Positions 56,035 to 63,685 of a stretch of DNA of 64,000 nucleotides are shown piece after piece (positions within the stretch are counted from its first letter, which is position 1; each line of letters opens with the position of its first letter). Where the stretch lies: NCBI RefSeq assembly GCF_020667835.1, contig NZ_JAFMPR010000004.1, positions 240,057-304,056 on the forward strand. Reading direction: 5' to 3'. The translations under genes and the position numbers were made by a program. The DNA comes from Roseibaca sp. Y0-43. GTDB lineage: Bacteria; Pseudomonadota; Alphaproteobacteria; Rhodobacterales; Rhodobacteraceae. The notes beneath the pieces are model-generated. The model made no database searches, was not told the origin of the DNA, and saw nothing but the letters and a program-made list of their open reading frames with translations.

Positions 56035-56833
56035 GCTCTGACACTCCCAGAGTTGAAGACAATGGCTGACGAACCGAGATTTCTGTCACGTCTCCGGCAG
56101 ACCGGACTCGGGCTAGACCTAGGCTTTCGGCTCGTCGCATTTGATCCAAGGCTTGTTCTGGCGAAAGGTCGAGGACCTTCATCCAGACTGACCCGAGGAT
56201 TGCAGGTCCACCATAGCCAGCTGCAGTAGCGCAAAGGGCTGCAAGCGTCGTTGCGTGCGGTGTCGCGCTAACACGCTGGCGGGTCTTCTTCGCGCGGCCG
56301 CTGAGGTGGCCGCTGTGCGTCCATGTCGAAGCGCAGTTCTGCGCCATGGAACGGACCATCTTGTAGCTGAAGCGATCAGGATGAGCGGAAGACAGCGCGT
56401 CCTCGAAGTTGGGTCTTTCCAATGTTTGACCAACCGGCGTTCCAAGAACAACTTTTGCTGTGTCTCGCAACAAGGGGTCTCGGGCCAAAGCGACCAGAAG
56501 CGTGAGTAGGGCGTGCCCCTCGCGATCTTGGGGCCACAAACCCACCATTACCTTCGTTATGGGGGGCTGGTCGTTGAAGCCGTAGAGGGAGCATAGATGG
56601 CGATAGGTTAGACGCCGCGTATTCGCGGTCGACTTTCCCATAATGTTGTCATCAATTGCCGCGATCTTGAGGCTATCTGCGCTTGTGATGCCAGACGAAA
56701 GCAGGCTTTCGACTTCGGGGAGCATCATTGTCTTGGATTGGTGAGCACCGCCGCCAGACGTGCGAAATCCAAAACTAGAGAGCTGTTGTTCCGTCTTATT
56801 TTCGTTGAACCAGGCGCCGAGTCCGTCTTCCAT
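56021..56833 (-). CDS. brxA: BrxA-like protein at the head of the BREX operon
   Basis: The 270-residue protein occupies the brxA place and has a BrxA/DUF1819-like pattern: TRRLTYRHLCSLYGF near residue 72, LLTLLVALARDPLLRDTA near 109, FSYKMVRSMAQNCASTWTHSGHL (shortened landmark) near 155 and a C-terminal winged-helix-like domain. BrxA of other systems is a small DNA-binding protein. At 270 residues this one is longer than typical BrxA (about 200). The start ATG follows AAAGAGAG. It lies 21 nt after the small regulator gene. Confidence 0.75.
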   Translation of the reverse strand: MEDGLGAWFNENKTEQQLSSFGFRTSGGGAHQSKTMMLPEVESLLSSGITSADSLKIAAIDDNIMGKSTANTRRLTYRHLCSLYGFNDQPPITKVMVGLWPQDREGHALLTLLVALARDPLLRDTAKVVLGTPVGQTLERPNFEDALSSAHPDRFSYKMVRSMAQNCASTWTHSGHLSGRAKKTRQRVSATPHATTLAALCATAAGYGGPAILGSVWMKVLDLSPEQALDQMRRAESLGLARVRSAGDVTEISVRQPLSSTLGVSELEHV

Positions 56834-56854
56834 ACTGCTCTCTTTTCAATTTCG

Positions 56855-57046
56855 TTATTCGCCACGCTTTGCTGGCTCTACATGTGGATGGCCAGCTTGA
56901 TATTCGTCGACGAACTGACGGATTGCTTTCCGGATGACCCAGGAAATCGAAGCGTCATTTTCGGCTGCGATTTCAGCCAAAATATTATGATCGCGCTCTT
57001 CCAAGCTTACGGACAGCCTGGTTGCTTTCAGGGGTCGGTCGGCCAT
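56855..57046 (-). CDS. Ribbon-helix-helix (CopG/Arc-like) regulator, first gene of the BREX operon
   Basis: The 63-residue protein shows a textbook ribbon-helix-helix pattern: a beta strand RLSVSL, helix A from ERDHNILAEIAAEND, a turn, then helix B SISWVIRKAIRQFVDEY. Such proteins bind DNA as dimers and usually repress their own operons. It lies 21 nt upstream of brxA on the same strand and is preceded by GGGAG, so it is the first gene of the BREX transcript. Many BREX loci instead have a WYL-domain regulator (BrxR). An antitoxin role is possible but no toxin gene is adjacent. Confidence 0.85.
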   Translation of the reverse strand: MADRPLKATRLSVSLEERDHNILAEIAAENDASISWVIRKAIRQFVDEYQAGHPHVEPAKRGE

Positions 57047-57063
57047 TGAAGCTCCCGTCGTTG

Positions 57064-57111
57064 CTTATCAATAGGCATGAGTGCATCAATGTTCAACAGA
57101 GTGGTGCACTC
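57064..57111. promoter_or_regulatory. Candidate operator/promoter between regulator-BREX and exoI
   Basis: Arms at 57079-57088 and 57102-57111 form a 10-bp inverted repeat (9 of 10 complementary) with a 13-bp spacer. On the minus strand the spacer contains TTGAAC (57096-57091), a possible -35, followed after 17 bp by TATTGA as a weak -10. A dimeric repressor bound here would cover the BREX promoter. The divergent exoI gene starts 30 bp beyond and could be co-regulated. Confidence 0.5.
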
Positions 57112-57140
57112 TCCTGGCGCCACCTAGAGAGGAAAAGCGA

Positions 57141-58538
57141 ATGGGTTACGTCTTCTATGACACGGAGACTACCGGGACGGATACCACGTTCGACCAGATT
57201 CTGCAGTTTGCGGCGATCCGGACGGATGATGACCTGAACGAACTTGACCGCTTCGAAATCCGTTGCCGCCTGCTGCCTCATGTCGTGCCCGCCGCTGGCG
57301 CCCTGTTGGCCACACGGGTGACGCCAGCGATGCTGACGGACCCCAGCCTGCCGACACACTACGAGGCTATGCTGACCATCGCACAGAAGCTGCGCGAATG
57401 GTCGCCGGCGATCTTCACCGGGTACAACACCCTCGCCTTCGACGAACCGCTGCTGCGGCAAGCGTTCTATCAGACCCTGCAGCCTATCTACCTGACCAAC
57501 ACAAACGGCAATCAGCGGGCGGATGTTCTGCGCCTCGCGCAGGTCACGGCAGCCCTGGCGCCCAACGCGATAACCGTGCCAATTAACCACATCGAACGGC
57601 CCACCCTGAAACTCGATATGTTGGCCCCCGCGAACGGGTTTGCCCATGAAAACGCCCATGACGCCCTGGCGGATGTGGAGGCGACCATCTTCATGGCCCG
57701 TCTGATCCGCGACCGCGCGCCGGCTGTCTGGGCTTCCCTGATGCCGCTGGTCGACAAGGCGGAAGTGCAGGCGCGGGTGCTGTCGGGTCAGCCGCTATGT
57801 CTCGTCCAGTACCACATGGGCCGTCCGACCGTGCTTCCAGTGGTGGGCGGCGGCCAGAGCTCCGACAATCCGACCATGCTCGCGGTTGTCGATCTGACCA
57901 AGGACCCTGAACCGATTCTTCAAATGGATGTCGACGGTTTGGTGAAGGCGATGCAGGGGCCTGACCGGGCCATCCGGATCGTCACGTCGAACAAGATGCC
58001 AGCGCTGGTGGATATGTCGGTCGGGCCTGACTTTGGCATAGCCGCCGCGGAGATCGCCCGCAGAGCCTCGGAGGTCGCCCAGGACGGCCCTTTTGCCGCC
58101 CGGGTGAGGCAAGCCCTGGCGCAGCGCTACGCGCCCTGGCCGGCCGCTGAGGTGGTCGAGGCGAGGATATATGAGGGCTTCCCTAGCCGGGCGGACGAAG
58201 GGCGCATGCAAGCGTTTCACAAGGCGACCAGGCCAGAACGCGCGGAGCTGGTTGAAACCTTCGAAGATGACCGCCTGCGCGAGCTCGGACGACGTATCGT
58301 GTTCCTAGAGCAACCGGACGCCCTGAGGCCTGAGCTTCGCCAGGGACTCGAGACCTGGCAGCACAATCGGCTACACGGGCGCGAGGGTGTGCAAGCCGGG
58401 CGTACTATCAGCGATGCAATGGCCGATTTGGATAGCATCGTGGTCACTGAAACCAACGCTGCCGCACTTCACGACATCAGGTTGTGGCTAGGAAGCCAGC
58501 AACCTCAAGGCATCGAACGAGAAACCAGCCAGGGTTAG
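57141..58538 (+). CDS. sbcB: Exodeoxyribonuclease I (SbcB/ExoI family)
   Basis: ExoI degrades single-stranded DNA 3' to 5'. The 465-residue protein has the DEDDh exonuclease core: DTETTG at residues 7-12, TGYNTLAFDEPLLRQ near 93 and the HDALADVEAT motif near 173. The ExoI-specific SH3-like and helical C-terminal domains follow, so it is full length. The start at 57141 has GAGAGGAAAA upstream. It is divergent from the BREX operon across a 95-bp control region. A chromosomal housekeeping function is unlikely given its place on a mobile island. Confidence 0.92.
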   Translation: MGYVFYDTETTGTDTTFDQILQFAAIRTDDDLNELDRFEIRCRLLPHVVPAAGALLATRVTPAMLTDPSLPTHYEAMLTIAQKLREWSPAIFTGYNTLAFDEPLLRQAFYQTLQPIYLTNTNGNQRADVLRLAQVTAALAPNAITVPINHIERPTLKLDMLAPANGFAHENAHDALADVEATIFMARLIRDRAPAVWASLMPLVDKAEVQARVLSGQPLCLVQYHMGRPTVLPVVGGGQSSDNPTMLAVVDLTKDPEPILQMDVDGLVKAMQGPDRAIRIVTSNKMPALVDMSVGPDFGIAAAEIARRASEVAQDGPFAARVRQALAQRYAPWPAAEVVEARIYEGFPSRADEGRMQAFHKATRPERAELVETFEDDRLRELGRRIVFLEQPDALRPELRQGLETWQHNRLHGREGVQAGRTISDAMADLDSIVVTETNAAALHDIRLWLGSQQPQGIERETSQG

Positions 58539-58652
58539 AAGGGTTAGCAGGGTTTGCTCCGCCCACTACGTGGAGCACGCATTGGTTTTAGGTGCCCGCA
58601 CAGTATGCCCCCGCTGCAGCGGGTCCTGCAAACCCCGTAAACCCCTCAAACC
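58531..58652. repeat. Inverted arrays of 9-bp repeats, iteron-like
   Basis: Three tandem 9-mers on the plus strand (AGGGTTAGA, AGGGTTAGC, AGGGTTTGC; 58531-58557) face a second array on the minus strand (GGGGTTTGC, GGGGTTTAC, and a partial third; 58652-58628). About 70 bp lie between them, including a 14-bp perfect palindrome CCCGCTGCAGCGGG at 58610-58623. The structure lies in the only non-coding stretch next to the primpol gene, the place where a replication origin of a satellite-like element would be expected. Confidence 0.6.
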
Positions 58653-58659
58653 AGTAAGA

Positions 58660-58682
58660 GATGCCGGCGAATTGCCGGCATC
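58660..58682. terminator. Stem-loop between exoI and primpol
   Basis: A perfect 9-bp stem (58660-58668 with 58674-58682) with a 5-nt loop lies between the two convergent genes, 22 nt beyond the primpol stop. There is no T-run, so it may be a weak terminator or part of the adjacent repeat structure. Confidence 0.5.
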
Positions 58683-58703
58683 CCCCATGGCTTGCCCACA
58701 GTA

Positions 58704-61109
58704 TCAGAACGGAAGCTCCACAAAAGTGCGGCTTTCCGGCGCTACCAGGCGATAGCGCTTCACACCTGTGGGATCATCCACGCATTTCAGAGCGCGACCA
58801 CCGACGACCCGGTCCTTGTGTCGAGCGAGGTATCGCCCGACACTACGGGCATTGAACACTCCCTTTGCCGTTCGTGACGCCAATGCATCGTGCAACATCG
58901 CCACTTTCGAGTAGGGGTCTTGCATGGCCTTCTCGGCTATCTCTGCGAGCGTGACCGCCTCTGACCCCAGGGCGGTGTTCCACAGATCGATAAGCTCTGC
59001 GAGATCGCTTTTTCGCGGATCATCTGCGATAGCGCGCTCACGCGTCACGGTTGGGTCCGGCTCGCCAAGCCATATCAGTGCCTCTCTCACGATATTCCAT
59101 TCCTCGAACGAGCCCATCGGCGTCATCATTTCCGGACGATAGGCGACGGTGTAAGCCCGCAGAATGGTAAGCCCCGCAACCACAAGGTCTGGTCGGTTCT
59201 CAAGTACCTCTTGGCGCGGATCGAACGAATGTTCGATCTGATCCGGCCGTTCGGCCCCGGTATCGATGCGACATACAAGTGTCCGACGACCGAGATCGCC
59301 TTCCACCTCCAGATTATTTCCGGTCGCCATCACCAATACGTTTGTGGGGAGTCGTTTGGTCTCCGACCGACCCAGCACGCGCGCCGTGATGAACTCTTGC
59401 GTTAGGATTGAACACAAGGTGTCACCGCCCAAGGGTCGATCACAGTTGTCTATCACCAGGACAGCATCGCCTGCCATCAAGACGCTTGAGAGCCGTTTCT
59501 CGTCCTCCTCGGGGCTCTTTCCCTGTGACATCATTGTGGGCTTGTGTCCGGTGGCGATGAGACCGACCGTCTCGCCCAACAACGATTTCCCCGACCCCGC
59601 AGTAGGCGCATCGATCGCAAAGAGCGGCGCCGATGGTAGGTTCCGTCGGATCAGTGATGTCAGAACCGAGCTCAATAGCACACTTTGATCTGCCCGCGTT
59701 GCGAAAGCGAACTCACGAAACGGACGTGACAGTATCTCCAGAGCGGCAAGCGCCTCCTCGTAGGTTGGGTTCTCCGGAACGGGCGGAAAAGCCACCCCAC
59801 CAGGATCGAACAGAAGGCCTGTCATACGATCATATCCCGGTTCTTGCAGTACGGTACCGTCCGGCCTGAGGGTCGGGGTCGACACGACGCCATTAAGCAC
59901 TGGCGAGTTCCATTCACCCACCCTCGCGAGCAGCATGGAAACATGCGGCGTGGGCGGATCGATGGGATAGTTTCCTTCCTCGCCAGGTTTCTGCCAGATG
60001 GCAACGAGAGCGAACTTTTCCCGCAGCCATGCCGGGGTCAACTCGACGAGGAGCGGGATCCCGCTGGAGCGGCGAACGCCTCCATCCCCTGTGCTCTCAG
60101 GAAGCCGAATCACCCGAACAAGGCTTTCACCCCGTTGGTAGACACCAAGATCAGCATTGATGAGAGCCGCTTCAGCTTGATCGACTTCCGTCGGCTGGTG
60201 GCCAGCACGAACCAATATCCGGGGACGCGGATCGTCGGGTGATGCACCGCCCATAAGTCCAAGCCATTCGCGAAGCTTCGGCTGAAGTGCCTCGATTCCC
60301 AACCTGGCGCAAAGTTCAGGGAGCCCCCACACGGTCTCTCCGGCCTCAATCCGAGCGCGGGATGCAGAAGCTTTACCCGCTCGTTTTTCGGCTTCTTCGT
60401 CACCAGCGATGCCTGCGACGCCAACCACCAGGCTGTCGATCTCCTCGTCTTGCAGTCCACACCGAACGAGCATGCCCGACAGCATCATGCAGATCTCGTC
60501 CCGTTCTCCGGCATTTTTTGGATAGCAGGCAGAGATCGTCGAGAGCGCCGCTAACAGACCGCACCGGCTAAGAAGTTCACCGCTTTCCCATGAAGGGATA
60601 TCGCGTGGATCATCATCCCACTCGACTACCTCGCCGCTCGGATGTACCGACGGCGGAAACATTGTTTGGTGCTTGTTGCCACGAACCTCCAGAATCATGG
60701 ACCGGTCAAGCTTGAGACGTTCTGCCAGATCGTCGGGGAGCTGGTAGGTGACGCGGGTCTTCTTTATCTTAGAGTAAACGACCCGATGGCTCCGGCGCGC
60801 GCTCTCGCGACCGAAACTTGGCAACTCACCTAGCAGCAACTCCGCAAGTTGGGCAGCTTCAGGAGAGTCGAAGTCGATATCGACCAACCCACTAGAGCGG
60901 GCGCCAAGGGCGATCCCGACGTTTGTTGTCGGTGTGAAACGCTCGTAGATGCGTTGCTTGTCCCACAGTACAGGCTGTTTCCAGCCGCCCTTGGGCTTCT
61001 TCTCTTTCTGCGGCAGCACGAGGGGCTCCCAGCCGATATCGACATAGAACATCGCGGCTTTCGCGGGCGACTCGAATGTCAGGCGGTTCTTGATGCTGTG
61101 CTCAGACAT
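58704..61109 (-). CDS. PrimPol-type primase/polymerase with AAA+ helicase-like domain
   Basis: The 801-residue protein begins with a bifunctional primase-polymerase domain: GIALGARSSGLVDIDFD with the catalytic Asp residues at 77 and 79 and SHRVVYS near 108. A linker follows, then a P-loop ATPase domain with Walker A DAPTAGSGKSLLGE near residue 500, Walker B VLVIDNCDRP near 548 and LPTNVLVMATGNN. Such fusions start replication of plasmids, satellite phages and integrative elements. It overlaps the AlpA-like gene by 8 nt, so both are expressed together. The repeats just past its 3' end are a candidate origin. Confidence 0.85.
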   Translation of the reverse strand: MSEHSIKNRLTFESPAKAAMFYVDIGWEPLVLPQKEKKPKGGWKQPVLWDKQRIYERFTPTTNVGIALGARSSGLVDIDFDSPEAAQLAELLLGELPSFGRESARRSHRVVYSKIKKTRVTYQLPDDLAERLKLDRSMILEVRGNKHQTMFPPSVHPSGEVVEWDDDPRDIPSWESGELLSRCGLLAALSTISACYPKNAGERDEICMMLSGMLVRCGLQDEEIDSLVVGVAGIAGDEEAEKRAGKASASRARIEAGETVWGLPELCARLGIEALQPKLREWLGLMGGASPDDPRPRILVRAGHQPTEVDQAEAALINADLGVYQRGESLVRVIRLPESTGDGGVRRSSGIPLLVELTPAWLREKFALVAIWQKPGEEGNYPIDPPTPHVSMLLARVGEWNSPVLNGVVSTPTLRPDGTVLQEPGYDRMTGLLFDPGGVAFPPVPENPTYEEALAALEILSRPFREFAFATRADQSVLLSSVLTSLIRRNLPSAPLFAIDAPTAGSGKSLLGETVGLIATGHKPTMMSQGKSPEEDEKRLSSVLMAGDAVLVIDNCDRPLGGDTLCSILTQEFITARVLGRSETKRLPTNVLVMATGNNLEVEGDLGRRTLVCRIDTGAERPDQIEHSFDPRQEVLENRPDLVVAGLTILRAYTVAYRPEMMTPMGSFEEWNIVREALIWLGEPDPTVTRERAIADDPRKSDLAELIDLWNTALGSEAVTLAEIAEKAMQDPYSKVAMLHDALASRTAKGVFNARSVGRYLARHKDRVVGGRALKCVDDPTGVKRYRLVAPESRTFVELPF

Positions 61110-61293
61110 TGCCGAAACCCTCCGCGACGAAGGCGTCCAGGTCTGACTTGAGGTAACGAACGGCCTTGTTTTCGAACTTCACGAAGCGCGGGCCGCGATT
61201 TTGCGTGCGCCACTTCTCAAGTGTCTGGGGGCTGAGGCATAGTTGCCGTGCTGCTGCCTTGGTGGTCAGCAGATTTTCTGTCTTCTTCTCCAT
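61102..61293 (-). CDS. AlpA/excisionase-like HTH protein
   Basis: The 63-residue protein is a MerR/excisionase-type winged helix: LTTKAAARQLCLSPQTLEKW forms the helix-turn-helix and GPRFVKFENKAVRYLKSDLDAF the wing and second helix. In integrative elements such proteins activate integrase expression or direct excision. The ribosome binding site AAAGGAGG lies inside a hairpin that may hide it. The gene overlaps primpol, giving coupled translation. Confidence 0.88.
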   Translation of the reverse strand: MEKKTENLLTTKAAARQLCLSPQTLEKWRTQNRGPRFVKFENKAVRYLKSDLDAFVAEGFGNV

Positions 61294-61323
61294 GAGAAAC
61301 CTCCTTTGGCTAGTGGAGGTCTC
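61294..61323 (-). promoter_or_regulatory. Hairpin sequestering the AlpA ribosome binding site
   Basis: In the transcript GAGACCTCC (61323-61315) can pair with GGAGGTTTCTC (61304-61294) across a 10-nt loop with a 2-nt bulge. This buries the Shine-Dalgarno sequence directly before the AUG at 61293. It suggests translational control of the excisionase-like gene. Confidence 0.5.
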
Positions 61324-61358
61324 CTAATATTCACAGATTCTTAGGTCGGACGAATCAT

Positions 61359-61976
61359 TCAAAATAGTGTCTTCAAATCCCGCACCGGATCTCCGGCTTC
61401 TGCGACTGGGATCATAAAAGGACCAAACAAGTCCCTTGCTTGATCAATCCATCCAACCATGAATCCCGTTTCAAGATTTCCGTGGATAACAACCTGCACA
61501 ACCAAATCGTCTTGATGCTTCCGGAACTTGCGAGCTAGCCGGGCCACGACACTTTCTTCTTCGACCATGGGGTCAAACTTCTCGCCCTGCTCCTTGAGTC
61601 TTTGAACCACATCACGTGCAAGTGGCTTTATGCCTCGGCAGGCGGCATCGTCGTGATCACCCCAAGATATGCGGTTCTCTTGTTGAATGTATTCCGCGCC
61701 GCCACGATCTGAGATGTACTCCCGAGCCATTTCGACCAAGATGGGAAAATCGCGGCTTTCCTTAAGATCATCTTTTGGCTTGATTCCAAAAATGGCTTTC
61801 TTTGCGTCACGCAGGCGCTCTAAGTCGGAATGCTTTTTGCCAGTTTGCATGGGGTGCGCCCTGATCAAGGAGAGAAGAAAAAGATCCACAAATGCAAGTG
61901 AGAGCTGATCAGCCTCTCGCCAATCGTAATTCTCTATGGTCAGGCCCTCCCAGAATTTCGCCGGTTCGTCTGTCAT
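61359..61976 (-). CDS. Hypothetical protein of the island
   Basis: A 205-residue soluble protein, not recognised. It begins TDEPAKFWEGLTIENYDW, is rich in charged residues, and has no signal peptide, membrane helix or obvious catalytic motif. Its 5' end overlaps the integrase stop by 4 nt (ATGA), so it is made from the integrase transcript. Composition is AT-richer than the chromosomal genes. A role in the mobility or maintenance of the element is inferred from position only. Confidence 0.65.
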   Translation of the reverse strand: MTDEPAKFWEGLTIENYDWREADQLSLAFVDLFLLSLIRAHPMQTGKKHSDLERLRDAKKAIFGIKPKDDLKESRDFPILVEMAREYISDRGGAEYIQQENRISWGDHDDAACRGIKPLARDVVQRLKEQGEKFDPMVEEESVVARLARKFRKHQDDLVVQVVIHGNLETGFMVGWIDQARDLFGPFMIPVAEAGDPVRDLKTLF

Positions 61977-63154
61977 GAGGCCTTCCTGTTTTCTGTTTGC
62001 GCCGAGAGTTGAAGAATCTTGGCTGCCACGAGGGACACCGGACCGCGCAACCGCTCGAGGTCGCTGACAATGTAGCCTGCAGTCACGTCGCCCGACAGAC
62101 GGTGGTTCAAAAGTCGCTTCAAGGCGTAGTGTGGGATGTCCAAGCTCTCCGCGATGGTGATGAACGTTCGACGCAGGTCATGCAGCGTGAAGCTGACACC
62201 GCTGCGTTCAGTTACACGTGCGGTGAACTTCTTGGTTTCCACTATATGGCCCTTTCGACCGGAACTGGGGAACACCCAGGGGGACCGCCCGGACTGCGCC
62301 TTTCGGTCGTGCAGCAAGCAAACCAGGAAGTCAGCCAGCGGGAGGTCCAGCGGGTCGCCGTTCTTTGTCTTTGGAATATGCAGAGCGCGCTCTTCTAGGT
62401 TCACTTGTTCCCAGCGGAGAGCAGCGATCTCGTTCCGCCGCATGCCGGTGAACAGCGCGATCAGCAGGAAATCCCGCGCATAGTCGGGTTCGTCCATCAC
62501 GGCGGCCCACCAGGCCGGTAGGTCCGCAGCAGAGACTGCGCCGCGCCGGCGCCGCTCAGGGTACCAGGCGCGCGCCTGGGTTAGGATAGTGACCGGGTTC
62601 GGCGGGAATTCATCATACGCCGCGGCGGTTACATTATATACCGACCGAAGATGCCGCATGACGTTGTTAGCGGTGACTTCGCCGTGTTCCTTGGCGATGC
62701 GCTGATGACGCTTTAGCACCATCTGCCGGGTAATGCTGGTGACTGGCGACCGCTTCCAGTCCTTCAAGTACAGATTTGCGGAGCGCTGGTAGCTCTCGCG
62801 CGTGCTGTTCGCGAGACCGCTGCGGGTTTCAAAAAACTGATCAAAGGCTTGGCCGAGGGTCAGGCCTTCCTGCGCAACGCGGCGCTTTTCGGCGTTGGGG
62901 TCCACGCCGGCAGCCATGTCGCTCAAGATGCTCAGTGCTCTCTTGCGCGCTTCGTCTACTGAGACCGCATCTGCACGGCCGATGGTTACGCGGCGGGTGC
63001 GACCAGCCACCTGGCCTTCCACATAGTAGACCTTTGACTGCGACCCCAAGCGAACTCCGAGCCCGCGAAGTAGTTCGTCACGATAGAAGACTTGACCCGT
63101 GTTGGGATGAGGCAGCGCCTCGATGGCGCGTTTTGTAAATCGAAGTGTTGGCAT
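61973..63154 (-). CDS. int: Tyrosine recombinase / site-specific integrase
   Basis: The 393-residue protein has a P4-type integrase layout: N-terminal DUF4102 arm-binding domain (PTLRFTKRAIEALPHP, then GLGVRLGSQSKVYYVEGQ), core-binding domain at about 100-190, and catalytic domain with Arg in FTGMRRNEIAALRW, HDLRRTF (His-X-X-Arg) and a final Tyr in LSGDVTAGYI. All catalytic residues appear present. The start at 63154 follows a perfect AGGAGG at 5 nt; an in-frame codon at 63175 is less likely. The gene points into the island, with its promoter toward the expected attachment site. Confidence 0.93.
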   Translation of the reverse strand: MPTLRFTKRAIEALPHPNTGQVFYRDELLRGLGVRLGSQSKVYYVEGQVAGRTRRVTIGRADAVSVDEARKRALSILSDMAAGVDPNAEKRRVAQEGLTLGQAFDQFFETRSGLANSTRESYQRSANLYLKDWKRSPVTSITRQMVLKRHQRIAKEHGEVTANNVMRHLRSVYNVTAAAYDEFPPNPVTILTQARAWYPERRRRGAVSAADLPAWWAAVMDEPDYARDFLLIALFTGMRRNEIAALRWEQVNLEERALHIPKTKNGDPLDLPLADFLVCLLHDRKAQSGRSPWVFPSSGRKGHIVETKKFTARVTERSGVSFTLHDLRRTFITIAESLDIPHYALKRLLNHRLSGDVTAGYIVSDLERLRGPVSLVAAKILQLSAQTENRKAS

Positions 63155-63175
63155 TGAGACCTCCTGTGGCCTCAA
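63154..63175 (-). promoter_or_regulatory. Hairpin covering the integrase ribosome binding site
   Basis: On the transcript TTGAGGCC pairs with GGTCTCAA (8 bp, one G-U) around the loop ACAGGA. The stem ends at the first base of the ATG and takes up part of the AGGAGG. It resembles the hairpin before the AlpA-like gene at 61294-61323. Confidence 0.5.
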
Positions 63176-63685
63176 CTCAACTTAAGCACGATATCTCGAA
63201 AAAACAATCATTATCAGAGACTTATCATACTTCACCGGGCGCTGTCCTACGTGTGCGCGCACGAGCAAACAGCATCAGGATCACCCGCTATAGAGATAGC
63301 GCTCTCGACTTTAGTCACTTGCGCAAACGGCCCAAAGCCCATGTTTGCATACCCCCACAAGGAATCCGGGTAGGTCGGTAGATGCCTCGGACCGAGAGCG
63401 AACTGGTCTGCCAAGGTCGCGGTAGCCGTGCATGGGGTGCCGTCTAGGCAAAGCATTCGAGGTTTGCAGACGATAAGAAGGTGCGCCCAATGTCTGACCA
63501 ACTCTTCTGCGCTTTGCGGAACTACGCAAAGGCCCCGACAACTTCTTCAGGGGTGGTCTGAACCGGAAGACGCTCGCCGAGCTAGTAGTCTTCTTTTTGG
63601 ACATGATTTCAATTATAAAGCTGATGGGGCTCGCTCAGCGACCCGCAAGACTGCTCCTGAGAGTGCCGCAAGTTGAAAGGTTGGT
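63176..63685. other. Intergenic region upstream of the integrase
   Basis: About 510 bp without a convincing gene. The first 55 bp next to the integrase are AT-rich and contain, on the minus strand, GATAAT (63215-63210) as a possible -10. A small perfect hairpin CGCTAT/ATAGCG lies at 63286-63301. Short open frames on the minus strand (63247-63501 and 63311-63604) overlap each other in different frames and show no recognisable family; they could be remains of a frameshifted gene. No copy of the tRNA-Thr 3' end was found. Confidence 0.6.

Noticed and set aside
52057..56833. Assignment to BREX type 2 (Pgl) because of the PglX C-terminal and BrxC/PglY-like sequence
   Set aside because: There is no pglW kinase or brxD/brxHI gene, while brxA, brxB and brxL are present in exact type 1 order.
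57079..57111. The inverted repeat as a transcription terminator
   Set aside because: It lies between two divergent genes with no transcript ending there and has no T-run; an operator is more sensible.
63231..63240. TTCACCGGG as a possible right attachment site matching the tRNA-Thr end
   Set aside because: Only eight or nine bases match and the T-arm sequence is absent, so this is expected by chance in GC-rich DNA.
63247..63604. Minus-strand open frames of 84 and 97 codons upstream of the integrase
   Set aside because: They overlap each other in different frames, have no recognised family and no good ribosome binding site; at most the remains of a broken gene.
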